This document shows, in pieces, positions 55,607 to 64,000 of a stretch of DNA of 64,000 nt (positions within the stretch are counted from its first letter, which is position 1; every line of letters begins with the position of its first letter). This stretch comes from Polaribacter sp. ALD11 (GTDB lineage: Bacteria > Bacteroidota > Bacteroidia > Flavobacteriales > Flavobacteriaceae), in assembly GCF_002831685.1 (NCBI RefSeq), contig NZ_CP025119.1, positions 1,089,001 through 1,153,000 on the forward strand, read 5' to 3'. A program made the translations under genes and the position numbers. The notes beneath the pieces were generated by a model that saw only the letters and a program-made list of their open reading frames with translations, searched no databases and was not told the origin of the DNA.

Positions 55607-56794
55607 TTACTTTTCACTAGGAATTTCAACTATTTCATTTACATCTTTATCATAATCTACACCAGGTACTTTAAAACCAAATAAGCTAAAAAACTCATCG
55701 CTATATCCTTGTAAATCTCCTATTTCTGGTAAATTTTCTGAAGTTGCTTTTTTCCAAAGTTCAGCAATTTCTGCTTGTACATCTTCACGCATTTCCCAGT
55801 CGTCTATTCTAATTCTTCCTTTTTCGTCTAGTGCTAAATCACCACCAAATAAGCGTTCGCTATACAAACGCTGAATTTGTTCGATACACCCTTCATGAAT
55901 TCCTTTTGCTTTCATTATTTTATACAACAAAGAAATGTATAAAGGAATTACAGGAATTGCAGAACTTGCTTGTGTTACCAATGCTTTATTTACAGAAACA
56001 AAAGCTTTTCCACCGATCGATTTTAAATCATCTGTAATTGTAAAAGCGGTTGCTTCTAAATGGTCTTTTGCTGCACCAATTGTTCCGTTTCTGTAAACTG
56101 GTCTTGTTACCTCTGGGCCAATGTAAGAATATGCAACTGTTGTAGCGCCTTCAGAAAGTAAATTTTCAGCTTTTAAAGCATCCATCCACATTTTCCAATC
56201 TTCACCTCCCATTACTGTAATTGTATTTTCTACATCTTCTCCTTCAGCAGGGTTTATAGATATTTCTGATACTTTTCCTGTATGAAAATCTACTGTTTTA
56301 TTGGTAAAAACTTCTCCAATTGGTTTTAAAACCGATTTGAATCTTTTTCCTGTGTTTGGGTGTGTTCTTACTGGCGATGCTAAACTGTAAATTACCAAAT
56401 CAATCTGACCTAAATCTTCTTTAATTAAGTCTACAACTTGTTCTTTTATTTCATTTGAAAATGCATCTCCATTAATACTTTTTGCATACAAACCTTCTTT
56501 GTGCGCATGTTTTTCAAAAGCTGCTGTGTTGTAATAACCTGGAGAACCAGGTCTTCCTTCTGTTGCCGGTTTGTCAAAAAACACACCAATTGTTGCTGCA
56601 TCTGAACCAAATGCACTTGTAATTCTCGATGCCAATCCGAAACCTGTAGAAGAGCCTAAAACTAACACTCTTTTAGCGCCTTCTATTTTTCCTTTCGATT
56701 TTATATAGTCTATTTGATTTATTACGTTTTGCTCACAACCTGTTGGATGCGATGTTAAACAAATAAATCCTCTTGTTCTTGGTTCTATAATCAT
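55607..56794 (-). CDS. fabV: Trans-2-enoyl-ACP/CoA reductase FabV
   Basis: A 395-residue NADH-dependent reductase that finishes each round of fatty-acid elongation. FabV features are the cofactor site LGSSTGFGLASR, the Y-x8-K pair Tyr234 and Lys243 in the RPVYRNGTIGAAK block, and the length of about 400. FabV is the triclosan-resistant alternative to FabI. It is a single transcription unit with palindromic repeats on both sides. Confidence 0.95.
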   Translation of the reverse strand: MIIEPRTRGFICLTSHPTGCEQNVINQIDYIKSKGKIEGAKRVLVLGSSTGFGLASRITSAFGSDAATIGVFFDKPATEGRPGSPGYYNTAAFEKHAHKEGLYAKSINGDAFSNEIKEQVVDLIKEDLGQIDLVIYSLASPVRTHPNTGKRFKSVLKPIGEVFTNKTVDFHTGKVSEISINPAEGEDVENTITVMGGEDWKMWMDALKAENLLSEGATTVAYSYIGPEVTRPVYRNGTIGAAKDHLEATAFTITDDLKSIGGKAFVSVNKALVTQASSAIPVIPLYISLLYKIMKAKGIHEGCIEQIQRLYSERLFGGDLALDEKGRIRIDDWEMREDVQAEIAELWKKATSENLPEIGDLQGYSDEFFSLFGFKVPGVDYDKDVNEIVEIPSEK

Positions 56795-56867
56795 GGTTGT
56801 TGGTTTTGTTCTCGATACAATTTTCCTTTTTAATTAAAAAATCATTTCGAGGTAATTATTATTAATT

Positions 56868-56919
56868 CTCGATTGCGCTCGAACAGACATTATCTATGTC
56901 TTTTCGAGCGCAATCGAGA
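56868..56919. repeat. Inverted repeat, TCGACTGCGCTCGA family, copy 2
   Basis: TCGATTGCGCTCGA (56869-56882) and TCGAGCGCAATCGA (56904-56917) are exact complements, and the loop contains a further inner stem AGACAT/ATGTCT. The whole element is one long hairpin 7 bases from the purC stop codon and may terminate purC. Confidence 0.88.
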
Positions 56920-56925
56920 GCTTTA

Positions 56926-57876
56926 TTATTTAGAAGCTAAAAAAGAATTTACATTCTTTTCAATTCTATTCATTACATTTTGTGTAGCTGCTTTTACAAA
57001 AGCTTCGCCAGTAATTTGCTCGTATAATTCTATATATCTATTAGAAATTTCGATGACTTTCTCATCTGACATTTCGGGTATCTGTTGGTTGTCTTGTCCT
57101 TGAAATCCATTTTCTATCAACCATTGTCTTACAAATTCTTTAGACAATTGTTTTTGAGATTCTCCTTTGTCTTGTCTTTCTTGATATCCTTCCGCATAAA
57201 AGTAACGAGAAGAATCTGGCGTGTGAATTTCATCAATCAACACAATTTTCCCTTCTTTCGTTTTTCCGAATTCATACTTCGTATCCACTAAAATTAATCC
57301 ACGAGAAGCTGCAATCTCTGTTCCTCTTTGAAATAATTTTCGAGTATACTCTTCTAAAACAATATAATCTTCTTCAGAAACAACTCCTTTAGACAAAATA
57401 TCTTCACGCGTTATATCTTCATCATGATCGCCATTATCTGCTTTTGTAGATGGCGTTATTAAAGCTTCCGGAAATTTATCATTTTCCTTTAAACCTTCTG
57501 CCATTGCTACACCACATAAAACTCTTTTACCAAGTTTGTACTCTCTTGCAGCATGACCAGACATGTAACCTCTAATAACCATTTCTACTTTAAAGGGTTC
57601 GCATAAATGACCTACAGCTACATTCTCATCTGGATTTGCAAGTAACCAATTAGGAACAACATCTGCTGTTTCATTCATCATTTTTGTTGCAATCTGATTC
57701 AAAATCTGACCTTTAAACGGAATTTGGCGTGGTAAAATAACGTCGAAAGCAGACAATCTATCTGTTGCAACCATTACTAAAAGTTCGTCATTAATATTAT
57801 AAACTTCTCTTACTTTACCTTTATAAACAGACTTCTGGTTAGGAAATTGAAAGTTAGTTTCGTTAATTGTATTCAT
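56926..57876 (-). CDS. purC: Phosphoribosylaminoimidazole-succinocarboxamide synthase
   Basis: A 316-residue SAICAR synthetase of purine biosynthesis, which joins CAIR and aspartate with ATP. Typical blocks are [48 protein letters not shown] and [13 protein letters not shown]. The length matches the longer (about 310) form present in Bacteroidetes and eukaryotes. It is followed by a long hairpin. Confidence 0.95.
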   Translation of the reverse strand: MNTINETNFQFPNQKSVYKGKVREVYNINDELLVMVATDRLSAFDVILPRQIPFKGQILNQIATKMMNETADVVPNWLLANPDENVAVGHLCEPFKVEMVIRGYMSGHAAREYKLGKRVLCGVAMAEGLKENDKFPEALITPSTKADNGDHDEDITREDILSKGVVSEEDYIVLEEYTRKLFQRGTEIAASRGLILVDTKYEFGKTKEGKIVLIDEIHTPDSSRYFYAEGYQERQDKGESQKQLSKEFVRQWLIENGFQGQDNQQIPEMSDEKVIEISNRYIELYEQITGEAFVKAATQNVMNRIEKNVNSFLASK

Positions 57877-57938
57877 TATTTGTTGTGTTGTTGTGAGCGC
57901 AAAAATAAACTAAAGACTAGTTATTAACAACTAAAAAC

Positions 57939-58892
57939 TTATTCCGTTTCTATACGCTTATATGCACCAATAATTTTTCTCACTAATTTATGTCTTACCA
58001 CATCTTTATCATCTAAATATACTTGTGCAATTCCATCAATATCTTTTAAAGCCAATAAAGATTCTTTTAAACCAGAAACTTGTTTTCTTGGTAAATCTAT
58101 CTGTCCAGGATCTCCAGTAATAATAAATTTTGCACTTTTACCCATTCTGGTTAAAAACATCTTCATTTGATTGTGCGTTGTATTTTGTGCTTCATCTAAA
58201 ATAACAAATGCGTTGTCTAAAGTTCTACCACGCATAAATGCCAAAGGTGCAATTTGAATAACGCCTTTTTCTATATGAGATTCTAATCTTTCATGCGGAA
58301 TCATATCTCTTAATGCATCATATAATGGTTGCATATAAGGGTCTAGTTTTTCCTTTAAATCTCCAGGAAGAAATCCTAAGTTTTCTCCAGATTCTACCGC
58401 GGGTCTTGTTAAAATAATTTTCCGAACTTCTTTTTCTTTCAAAGCTTTTACAGCCAAAGCAACCGCAGTATATGTTTTACCCGTTCCTGCTGGTCCAACA
58501 GCAAACAACATATCGTTTTTCCCCATTAAAGTAACCATCTTACGCTGGTTTTCTGTTTGTGGTTTTATCAACTTCCCACCAACTCCATGCACTAAAATGT
58601 CTTTAATTTTTTTAGAAGCACTTGCTTTTTCTTCGTTACCGTTTGAAGTTAAAATGCGTTCAATACTATTATCGTCTAACTTATTATAACGATTGTAATA
58701 TTTTATCAAACGCTCTAAACGAATTTCGAACTCATCTAAAAGATCAGGTTCTCCGTAAATTTTTAATTTAGAGCCGCGAGCAACAATTTTAATTTTAGGA
58801 AAATATTTTTTTATCTGCTCTATGGTGCTATTATGTGCTCCAAAAAAGTCGCTTGGGTTAATTTCTTCTAAGGCTATAATGCGTTCGTTCAA
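57939..58892 (-). CDS. phoH: PhoH family ATPase
   Basis: A 317-residue cytosolic ATPase. An N-terminal KH-like domain (about 1-110) precedes the P-loop GPAGTGKTY and the Walker B motif VILDEAQNTT, with the sensor block FIITGDPGQIDLP. PhoH/YbeZ proteins act with the RNase YbeY in ribosome and RNA metabolism. It is the first gene upstream of purC (62 bases). Confidence 0.92.
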   Translation of the reverse strand: MNERIIALEEINPSDFFGAHNSTIEQIKKYFPKIKIVARGSKLKIYGEPDLLDEFEIRLERLIKYYNRYNKLDDNSIERILTSNGNEEKASASKKIKDILVHGVGGKLIKPQTENQRKMVTLMGKNDMLFAVGPAGTGKTYTAVALAVKALKEKEVRKIILTRPAVESGENLGFLPGDLKEKLDPYMQPLYDALRDMIPHERLESHIEKGVIQIAPLAFMRGRTLDNAFVILDEAQNTTHNQMKMFLTRMGKSAKFIITGDPGQIDLPRKQVSGLKESLLALKDIDGIAQVYLDDKDVVRHKLVRKIIGAYKRIETE

Positions 58893-58963
58893 GTGTTTAT
58901 TTTTTATAGGTTCTTATCTATTTTATTTCAATTAAAAATAGCGAATTAAATTTCAAAATTGAT

Positions 58964-58971
58964 TAGATTTG
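58964..58971 (+). promoter_or_regulatory. Candidate -7 element for the SAM hydrolase gene
   Basis: TAGATTTG fits TAnnTTTG and lies 50 bases before the ATG at 59022. No convincing -33 element is present. Confidence 0.35.
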
Positions 58972-59021
58972 CGTAAAATAATCAACAATTTTTCCACATT
59001 TAATTAATAGCTATAAAATTA

Positions 59022-59861
59022 ATGTCTTTAATTACTTTAACCACAGATTTCGGAACGAAAGATCACTTTGTAGGTGCTGTAAAAGGAGCTATTTACTCTG
59101 AGCTTTCAGATGCAAGAATTGTAGATATTACACATGAAATCTCTCCGTTTAATATTACGGAAACTGCCTATATTTTAAAGAACTCTTATAAAAGTTTTCC
59201 TGAAGGAACTATACATATTGTTGGTGTAGATTCAGAATTAAGTGAAGACAATAAACACATTGCTTTAGAGTTAGATGGTCACTTTTTTGTATGTCCAGAT
59301 AACGGCATCATCTCTATGATTGCTTTAGAAATTAAACCCACTAAAATTGTAGAAATTAACATTCATGACAGAGTAGAAAGTAGTTTTCCTGTGTTAGATG
59401 TTTTTGTGCAAGTAGCTTGTTTTATTGCGAGAGGTGGAAATTTAACTGTTATTGGAAAAGAAATTGAAGAATTTAAAACAAATGTTGAAATTCAACCAAA
59501 GGTAGATCACGAACAAAATCAAATAGCGGGTGGCATTGTTTATATTGATAATTATGGCAACGTAATTACCAACATTAGTAAAAAAATGTTTCATGAAGTT
59601 GGTAAAGGAAGAAACTTTAAAATAAACGCAAGAAAGCATTCTTTCTCTAAAATATTTACAAAATATAATGAAGTTGCTAGCAATAGTGCATACAGTCATC
59701 AACAATATGAAGGCCATAAATTAGCTTTATTTAATTCTGCAGAATTTTTAGAAATAGCCATTTATAGAAGTAATTTAGACACCGTTGGTGGTGCTTCTTC
59801 TTTGCTTGGTTTAGCATATAGAGACACCGTTACTGTTGATTTTATTAACGAACCTGAATAA
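59022..59861 (+). CDS. SAM hydroxide adenosyltransferase (DUF62 family)
   Basis: A 279-residue protein of the family that also contains fluorinases and chlorinases. The N-terminus ITLTTDFGTKDHFVGAVKG and ITHEISPFNITE are conserved, as is the NYGNVITNI block. Most members hydrolyse S-adenosylmethionine to adenosine and methionine using a Asp-Arg-His side chain set; nothing here suggests halogenation. It heads a three-gene plus-strand run. Confidence 0.88.
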   Translation: MSLITLTTDFGTKDHFVGAVKGAIYSELSDARIVDITHEISPFNITETAYILKNSYKSFPEGTIHIVGVDSELSEDNKHIALELDGHFFVCPDNGIISMIALEIKPTKIVEINIHDRVESSFPVLDVFVQVACFIARGGNLTVIGKEIEEFKTNVEIQPKVDHEQNQIAGGIVYIDNYGNVITNISKKMFHEVGKGRNFKINARKHSFSKIFTKYNEVASNSAYSHQQYEGHKLALFNSAEFLEIAIYRSNLDTVGGASSLLGLAYRDTVTVDFINEPE

Positions 59862-59884
59862 AAACTTAACCTTTAAATGAAAGC

Positions 59885-60181
59885 ATGTTTGTAAGAATTG
59901 TAAAGATGAGTTTTCATCTAGAACACATCGCAACTTTTGAATCGATTTTTGAAGAAAAAAAACAATTTATTAGAGCCTCTAAAGGTTGTAATTTATTAGA
60001 ACTGTATCAAGACAAAAATAATCCTGAAATATTTTTCACTTATTCATACTGGGAAACACCGCAAGATTTAGAAAATTATAGAAACTCTGAGCTTTTTACA
60101 ACTGTTTGGGCAAAAACAAAAGCTTTATTTAATGATAAGCCAGAAGCTTGGAGCGTTGATAAAAAAGTGAGTTTACAATAA
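59885..60181 (+). CDS. Antibiotic biosynthesis monooxygenase (ABM) domain protein
   Basis: A 98-residue single-domain protein with ferredoxin-like fold. Typical ABM features are an N-terminal strand VRIVKMSF, LELYQDKNNPEIFFTYSYWET and the downstream helix. Many members are YgiN-like quinol monooxygenases or have no known activity. It lies 23 bases after the SAM hydrolase and 25 before a GNAT gene. Confidence 0.78.
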   Translation: MFVRIVKMSFHLEHIATFESIFEEKKQFIRASKGCNLLELYQDKNNPEIFFTYSYWETPQDLENYRNSELFTTVWAKTKALFNDKPEAWSVDKKVSLQ

Positions 60182-60206
60182 AAATATAGCAAAATAATAT
60201 ATAAAG

Positions 60207-60740
60207 ATGGATTTCGATTTTACTACTTTTCCTGTTTTAGAAACAGAAAGATTAACCTTAAGAGCGTTAAACTTAGAGGACACAAAAGCAATTTTTGGCT
60301 TAAGAACAAACAAAGAAGTTAATGAATTTATTGATAGAAAAACACCAAAAAATCTTTCTGAGGCAAGAGCTTTTATTGATCTTATTTCTAATCAAGCCGC
60401 AAACAATAAAGGTGTTTTTTGGGTAATCGAAGCAAAAAATAATCATCAATTACTTGGAACTATTGGTTTGCGTAATTTTGAAGATGAAGAAGATTATGCA
60501 GAAATTGGGTATGAAATACACCCAGATTACCAAGATAGAGGTTATATGAGTGAAGCTTTTAAAGAAATTTTAAAGTTCGGTTTTAAAGAAATGAACTTAA
60601 AAACCTTTGAAGCTTTTACACACAAGAATAATAATGCTTCTAAAGCGTTATTAGAGAAACATAGTTTTGTTTTTCAACCAGAAAGAACAGATGAAGGTTT
60701 TGTAAATAATGTAATTTATAAACTTACAGGTAATAATTAA
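60207..60740 (+). CDS. GNAT acetyltransferase (RimJ/RimL-like)
   Basis: A 177-residue acetyltransferase. LETERLTLRAL opens the protein, and the acetyl-CoA motif is YEIHPDYQDRGYMSEAFKEIL, followed by NASKALLEKHSF. This is the RimJ/RimL subgroup that acetylates protein N-termini or small amines. The acceptor cannot be predicted. The following 175-base gap has a small ACTACT/AGTAGT hairpin and nothing else. Confidence 0.82.
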   Translation: MDFDFTTFPVLETERLTLRALNLEDTKAIFGLRTNKEVNEFIDRKTPKNLSEARAFIDLISNQAANNKGVFWVIEAKNNHQLLGTIGLRNFEDEEDYAEIGYEIHPDYQDRGYMSEAFKEILKFGFKEMNLKTFEAFTHKNNNASKALLEKHSFVFQPERTDEGFVNNVIYKLTGNN

Positions 60741-60915
60741 AGAACTACTTAAAAGTAGTCGGAAATTAAAATTTTAGTTATCGACTACTCTTACCTAAAC
60801 AAATTCTTTATCTATTTAGAGAACGATTTTTTTCTTAGATGATTGAGAAATCTTTGAAAGAGCATTTTAATTTACAAATAATTCTCAATAAAAATAAAGG
60901 CATAAACAATACATA

Positions 60916-61632
60916 TTGATAGCAATATTAAAAAAAGAATTCAACTCGTTTTTTGCAAGCCCGATTGCATATCTAGTAATTGGTGTTTTCTTACTGATTA
61001 ACGGTTTGTTTTTATGGTTCTTTAAAGATGATTTCAATATTTTAAATGCTGGTTTCGCAGATTTGAATCCGTTTTTCTTTTTAGCGCCTTGGCTGTTTTT
61101 ATTTTTGATTCCGGCCATTACCATGAAAAGTTTTGCTGATGAGTTTAACAACGGAACTATCGAACTTCTAATGACAAAACCAATTTCTAATTGGCAAATA
61201 GTTTTAGGAAAATTCTCGGCTTCCCTCCTATTAGTTGTTGTTGCTTTAATACCCACTTTAACGTATGTTTATACCGTTTATCAATTAGGTAACCCGATTG
61301 GTAATATAGATTTTGGTACTACAATTGGTTCTTACATTGGTTTATTATTTTTAGCAGCAACTTATACTGCTATTGGTTTATTTACTTCAACATTGTCTAA
61401 AAACCAGATTGTTGCTTTTATTTTAAGCATTTTTATCACCTTTATATTATTCTTTGGTTTTGATGCTATTGCAAATTCAATAGATAATAATTTAACAATT
61501 CAAAAACTAGGAATAAACGAACACTTTAAAAGTATTTCTCGCGGAGTTATAGATACAAGAGATCTTATTTACTTTATAAGCGTTACTTTTTTCTTTTTAT
61601 TCATCACTAAAACACGTTTAGAAAATGAATAA
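60916..61632 (+). CDS. gldF: Gliding motility ABC transporter permease GldF
   Basis: A 238-residue ABC-2 permease with six helices. The start ILKKEFNSFFASPIAYLVI and the block MKSFADEFNNGTIELLMTKP are typical of GldF. With GldG and GldA it forms the ABC transporter needed for gliding in Flavobacterium johnsoniae. No ATG fits: an in-frame stop lies at 60895-60897, and TTG 60916 is the only standard alternative start. Its end overlaps gldG by 8 bases. gldA is not in the window. Confidence 0.9.
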   Translation: MIAILKKEFNSFFASPIAYLVIGVFLLINGLFLWFFKDDFNILNAGFADLNPFFFLAPWLFLFLIPAITMKSFADEFNNGTIELLMTKPISNWQIVLGKFSASLLLVVVALIPTLTYVYTVYQLGNPIGNIDFGTTIGSYIGLLFLAATYTAIGLFTSTLSKNQIVAFILSIFITFILFFGFDAIANSIDNNLTIQKLGINEHFKSISRGVIDTRDLIYFISVTFFFLFITKTRLENE

Positions 61633-63271
61633 AAAAATAAAAAACACTACCATTTTAGTTATTATTCTGATTGCCTTAAACATAGCGAATCAATCTTTTT
61701 ACAAACGTTTCGATTTAACCGAAGACAAACGTTACACACTTTCTGAAACCACAAAAAATATTATTTCTAAGATTGATGAAAATTTATTTGTAACTGTTTA
61801 TTTAGAAGGCGATTTTCCTTCAGAATTTAAAAGATTACAAATAGAAACACGTCAATATTTAGAAGAATTAGCAGCAGAAAATCCGAAGATAAAAATCAAT
61901 TTCAAAAACCCAGACAATCAACGAGAAGTACTGATTAAAAAAGGAATGATGCCTAGTCAATTAACTGTTGAAGAAGACGGTAAATTGTCTGAAGCAATTA
62001 TTTTTCCATGGGCAGAAATAAATTACGGTAAAAAAACAGCCGTTATTTCTTTGTTGCCAACTTCTATTGTTGCATCTCAAGAAGAACAATTACAAAAAGC
62101 GATTGAAAACTTAGAATATAGCTTTTCGAATGCAATACATTCCGTCTACCAAAAACGACGTAAAAAAATAGCAATACTTACTGGAAACGGAGAATTAGAA
62201 GACATTTATCAATATAGTTTTTTAAGTGAAGTTGCTAAAAAATATAGATTAGCAAAATTTACGTTAGATTCTGTTACTATAGACGCTGCGCAAACCTTAG
62301 ATGATTTGTCTCATTTAGATTTGGCAATTATTACAAAACCTACAGAAAAATTTACAGAGAAAGAGAAGTTTGTTTTAGATCAGTTTATAGCAAATGGTGG
62401 TAAAACTTTATGGATGCTAGACAATGTACAAGCAGACCAAGATAGTTTAGGAAATACTGGTAAAATGTTGGCATATCCTAGAGATTTAAATCTTACCGAC
62501 CTATTATTTACATACGGCGTTCGTATAAATACCAGCTTAATTAAAGATTTATATGCAGCTCAAATACCTGTTGCAACTGGGCAAATAGCAAACCAACCTC
62601 AATTTAAAAATTTAGATTGGTTTTACCATCCTTTAGTGAACGGAAATCCGAATCATGCAATTACAAAAAACGTTTCTCCTGTAAGATTACAATTTGCGAA
62701 TCAGATTGATACTTTAAAAAATAACATCAAAAAAACACCTTTATTAGTCAGTTCTTTATTAACGCAAAAAGTTGGAACGCCTAAAATTATAGCACTACAA
62801 TCTATTGCAGAAGAAGTTGTTGAAAAAGATTATAATAACGGACATCAGTTATTTGCTGTTTTGCTAGAAGGCGAATTTAATTCAGCATATAAAAACCGTG
62901 TACGCCCCTTTGAAACACCACTTTTTAGAGAACATTCAACAAAAAATAAAATGATTATTATTGCTGATGGTGATGTTGGAAAAAATCAACTATTAAAAGA
63001 ACAGCCCTACGATTTGGCGAAGGATAAATGGACGAATCAGCAGTTTGGAAATAAGGACTTTTTACTAAATGCTGTAGATTATTTATTAGACGATTCTGGC
63101 TTAATTAACCTAAGAAACAAGTCTTTACAAATAAAAACATTAGACAAACAAAAAGCGTTTAAAGAGCGTACCTTTTGGCAGTTTTTAAATGTAATTTTAC
63201 CGCTTATTTTATTATTTGTCTTTGGCTTTATTTTTAATTATTTAAGAAAACGAAAGTATAGCAGGCTATAA
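61625..63271 (+). CDS. gldG: Gliding motility-associated ABC transporter component GldG
   Basis: A 548-residue protein with an N-terminal membrane helix (about 8-24), a large extracytoplasmic region with ABC_transp_aux character (RYTLSETTKNIISKID near the start) and a C-terminal helix (about 520-540) ending in a basic tail RKRKYSR. It follows gldF with an 8-base overlap, as in other flavobacteria. Confidence 0.92.
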   Translation: MNKKIKNTTILVIILIALNIANQSFYKRFDLTEDKRYTLSETTKNIISKIDENLFVTVYLEGDFPSEFKRLQIETRQYLEELAAENPKIKINFKNPDNQREVLIKKGMMPSQLTVEEDGKLSEAIIFPWAEINYGKKTAVISLLPTSIVASQEEQLQKAIENLEYSFSNAIHSVYQKRRKKIAILTGNGELEDIYQYSFLSEVAKKYRLAKFTLDSVTIDAAQTLDDLSHLDLAIITKPTEKFTEKEKFVLDQFIANGGKTLWMLDNVQADQDSLGNTGKMLAYPRDLNLTDLLFTYGVRINTSLIKDLYAAQIPVATGQIANQPQFKNLDWFYHPLVNGNPNHAITKNVSPVRLQFANQIDTLKNNIKKTPLLVSSLLTQKVGTPKIIALQSIAEEVVEKDYNNGHQLFAVLLEGEFNSAYKNRVRPFETPLFREHSTKNKMIIIADGDVGKNQLLKEQPYDLAKDKWTNQQFGNKDFLLNAVDYLLDDSGLINLRNKSLQIKTLDKQKAFKERTFWQFLNVILPLILLFVFGFIFNYLRKRKYSRL

Positions 63272-63308
63272 CACAAATATTTGTGGGGTTATAAAAATAT
63301 CTGTAACT

Positions 63309-64000
63309 CTAAAACTCTAGCAAATTATCATAAATAAAAGTATAGTCTAAAACATTCTGAAGTTTATCCGAAGAAATTATTTTCCATTCATAAACCTCAT
63401 CTTCCTCAAACTCTGGCGCCTTAAAATCGCTACTTAATTTTGCAAGTGTATAAAATTCTCTTCTAGTTGGGTGATGATTAGAACAAGCATTAAAAGTTGT
63501 ATTCCAACAATTCTGAGCAATTACTTCATGTATAATTTCGATACAATCTTCTCGGTGAATCATATTTACAAAACCGTTTGGTTGTGGTATTTTTCGTCCG
63601 TTTTGAAACCAATTCGCAGGATGTCTATCGCCACCAAACAAACCAGAAAAACGAATAATAGTCGTTTCGAAAAAAGTGTTTTCTCTAAATAAATTTTCAA
63701 TTTCTGTAAGTGGATTTTTTAAAACGGCATCTTCTTCCGTCATTACTTTATTAATTCTAGGGTATACAGAAGTAGAACTAATAAAAATTACTTTTTGCAC
63801 AGAAGATTCTTGAATCTGAGCAATTAGACTTTCAAAACCATCTACATCTTTAGAAGTAATAGCAATTATTAAAATATCTGTATCTAAAAAAACATCAAAC
63901 TCTTCAAATTCAGAAATATCTACCAAATGCGTTTCAATACCCAAAGCTTGTAAAATATTTACTTTTTCTTCCGAAGTTGTAGATCCTTTTACCCAAAAAC
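63309..64000 (-). CDS. YeeZ-like NAD(P)-dependent reductase (5' end outside window)
   Basis: The minus-strand frame is open to the window edge (first full codon at 63996-63998) and begins WVKGSTTSEEKV, so the N-terminal Rossmann glycine motif lies outside. Later blocks are KVIFISSTSVYP (strand and Ser), TIIRFSGLFGGDRHP and MIHREDCIEIIHEVI, which match YeeZ-type extended SDR proteins. Specific substrate is unknown. It converges on gldG across a 37-base gap that contains the palindrome CACAAATATTTGTG. Confidence 0.82.
   Translation of the reverse strand, partial: FWVKGSTTSEEKVNILQALGIETHLVDISEFEEFDVFLDTDILIIAITSKDVDGFESLIAQIQESSVQKVIFISSTSVYPRINKVMTEEDAVLKNPLTEIENLFRENTFFETTIIRFSGLFGGDRHPANWFQNGRKIPQPNGFVNMIHREDCIEIIHEVIAQNCWNTTFNACSNHHPTRREFYTLAKLSSDFKAPEFEEDEVYEWKIISSDKLQNVLDYTFIYDNLLEF

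Noticed and set aside
59022-59861. Fluorinase or chlorinase
   Set aside because: The family is shared, but the sequence shows the common SAM hydrolase form, and no halometabolite genes are nearby.
63272-63285. CACAAATATTTGTG palindrome as terminator between gldG and the YeeZ-like gene
   Set aside because: No T-run follows on either strand. It may be an operator or chance palindrome, so it was not listed as a terminator.

Overview
The window is AT-rich DNA from a member of the Bacteroidetes, most likely a marine flavobacterium close to Polaribacter or Tenacibaculum. The evidence is the gene set: gliding-motility genes gldF and gldG, a DUF4835 (PorD-type) protein in a bamD-rpoZ-coaBC-recN block, a FucP/NagP-type sugar permease, a remnant of a type IX-secreted protein, Bacteroidetes-type TAnnTTTG promoter elements and palindromic repeats of the kind scattered through flavobacterial genomes. 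Species assignment is inference. No rRNA, tRNA, CRISPR array, prophage or intact insertion sequence was found.

Layout. 0-13 kb is mostly plus strand: a nucleotide-sugar-epimerase-like gene, small membrane and periplasmic genes, a decayed stretch at 2.9-3.9 kb (broken short-chain dehydrogenase), an EamA exporter, a convincing trimethylamine monooxygenase (tmm), a cardiolipin synthase, and an ion-homeostasis run (nhaA, ZIP transporter, MscS channel). 13-18 kb is minus strand: an unusual ABC ATPase with a large membrane partner, a TPR protein, a type IX-secreted-protein remnant beside an AAT microsatellite, and a decayed prfH. 18-24 kb is an N-glycan/GlcNAc locus: permease, glycosylasparaginase, GH20 hexosaminidase, then cutC. 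24-34 kb is minus-strand housekeeping: glycosyltransferase, recN, DUF4835, coaBC, rpoZ, bamD, ferritin, dapA and conserved flavobacterial genes. 34-39 kb is an ABC transporter whose permease is fused to an M1 peptidase.

39-64 kb holds an M42 peptidase, a NUDIX enzyme, a cNMP/CBS/DUF294 protein with a DnaQ-like exonuclease, an MsbA-like exporter, and then the most striking regulatory unit of the window. At 46.1-51.1 kb a histidine kinase and an NtrC-type sigma-54 activator form one operon. Directly downstream lies a second operon with a near-perfect sigma-54 promoter (TGGCAC, 5 bases, TTGC) driving a 63-residue Cys-rich protein, glutamate dehydrogenase, a GreA/Rnk-like protein and a 126-residue unknown. 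Clear terminators bound both. The window closes with a TauE-type exporter, a serine hydrolase, TerC, fabV, purC, phoH, a SAM hydrolase, gldFG and a truncated YeeZ-like reductase.

Themes: osmotic and ion balance (nhaA, mscS, possible TMAO formation by tmm), glycoprotein scavenging, cell-envelope assembly and gliding, and a probable nitrogen- or stress-linked sigma-54 circuit. Gene decay is visible at three places (2.9-3.8, 16.1-16.4 and 17.1-17.8 kb). At least five families of palindromic intergenic repeat are present, one of which lies immediately before a gene start.
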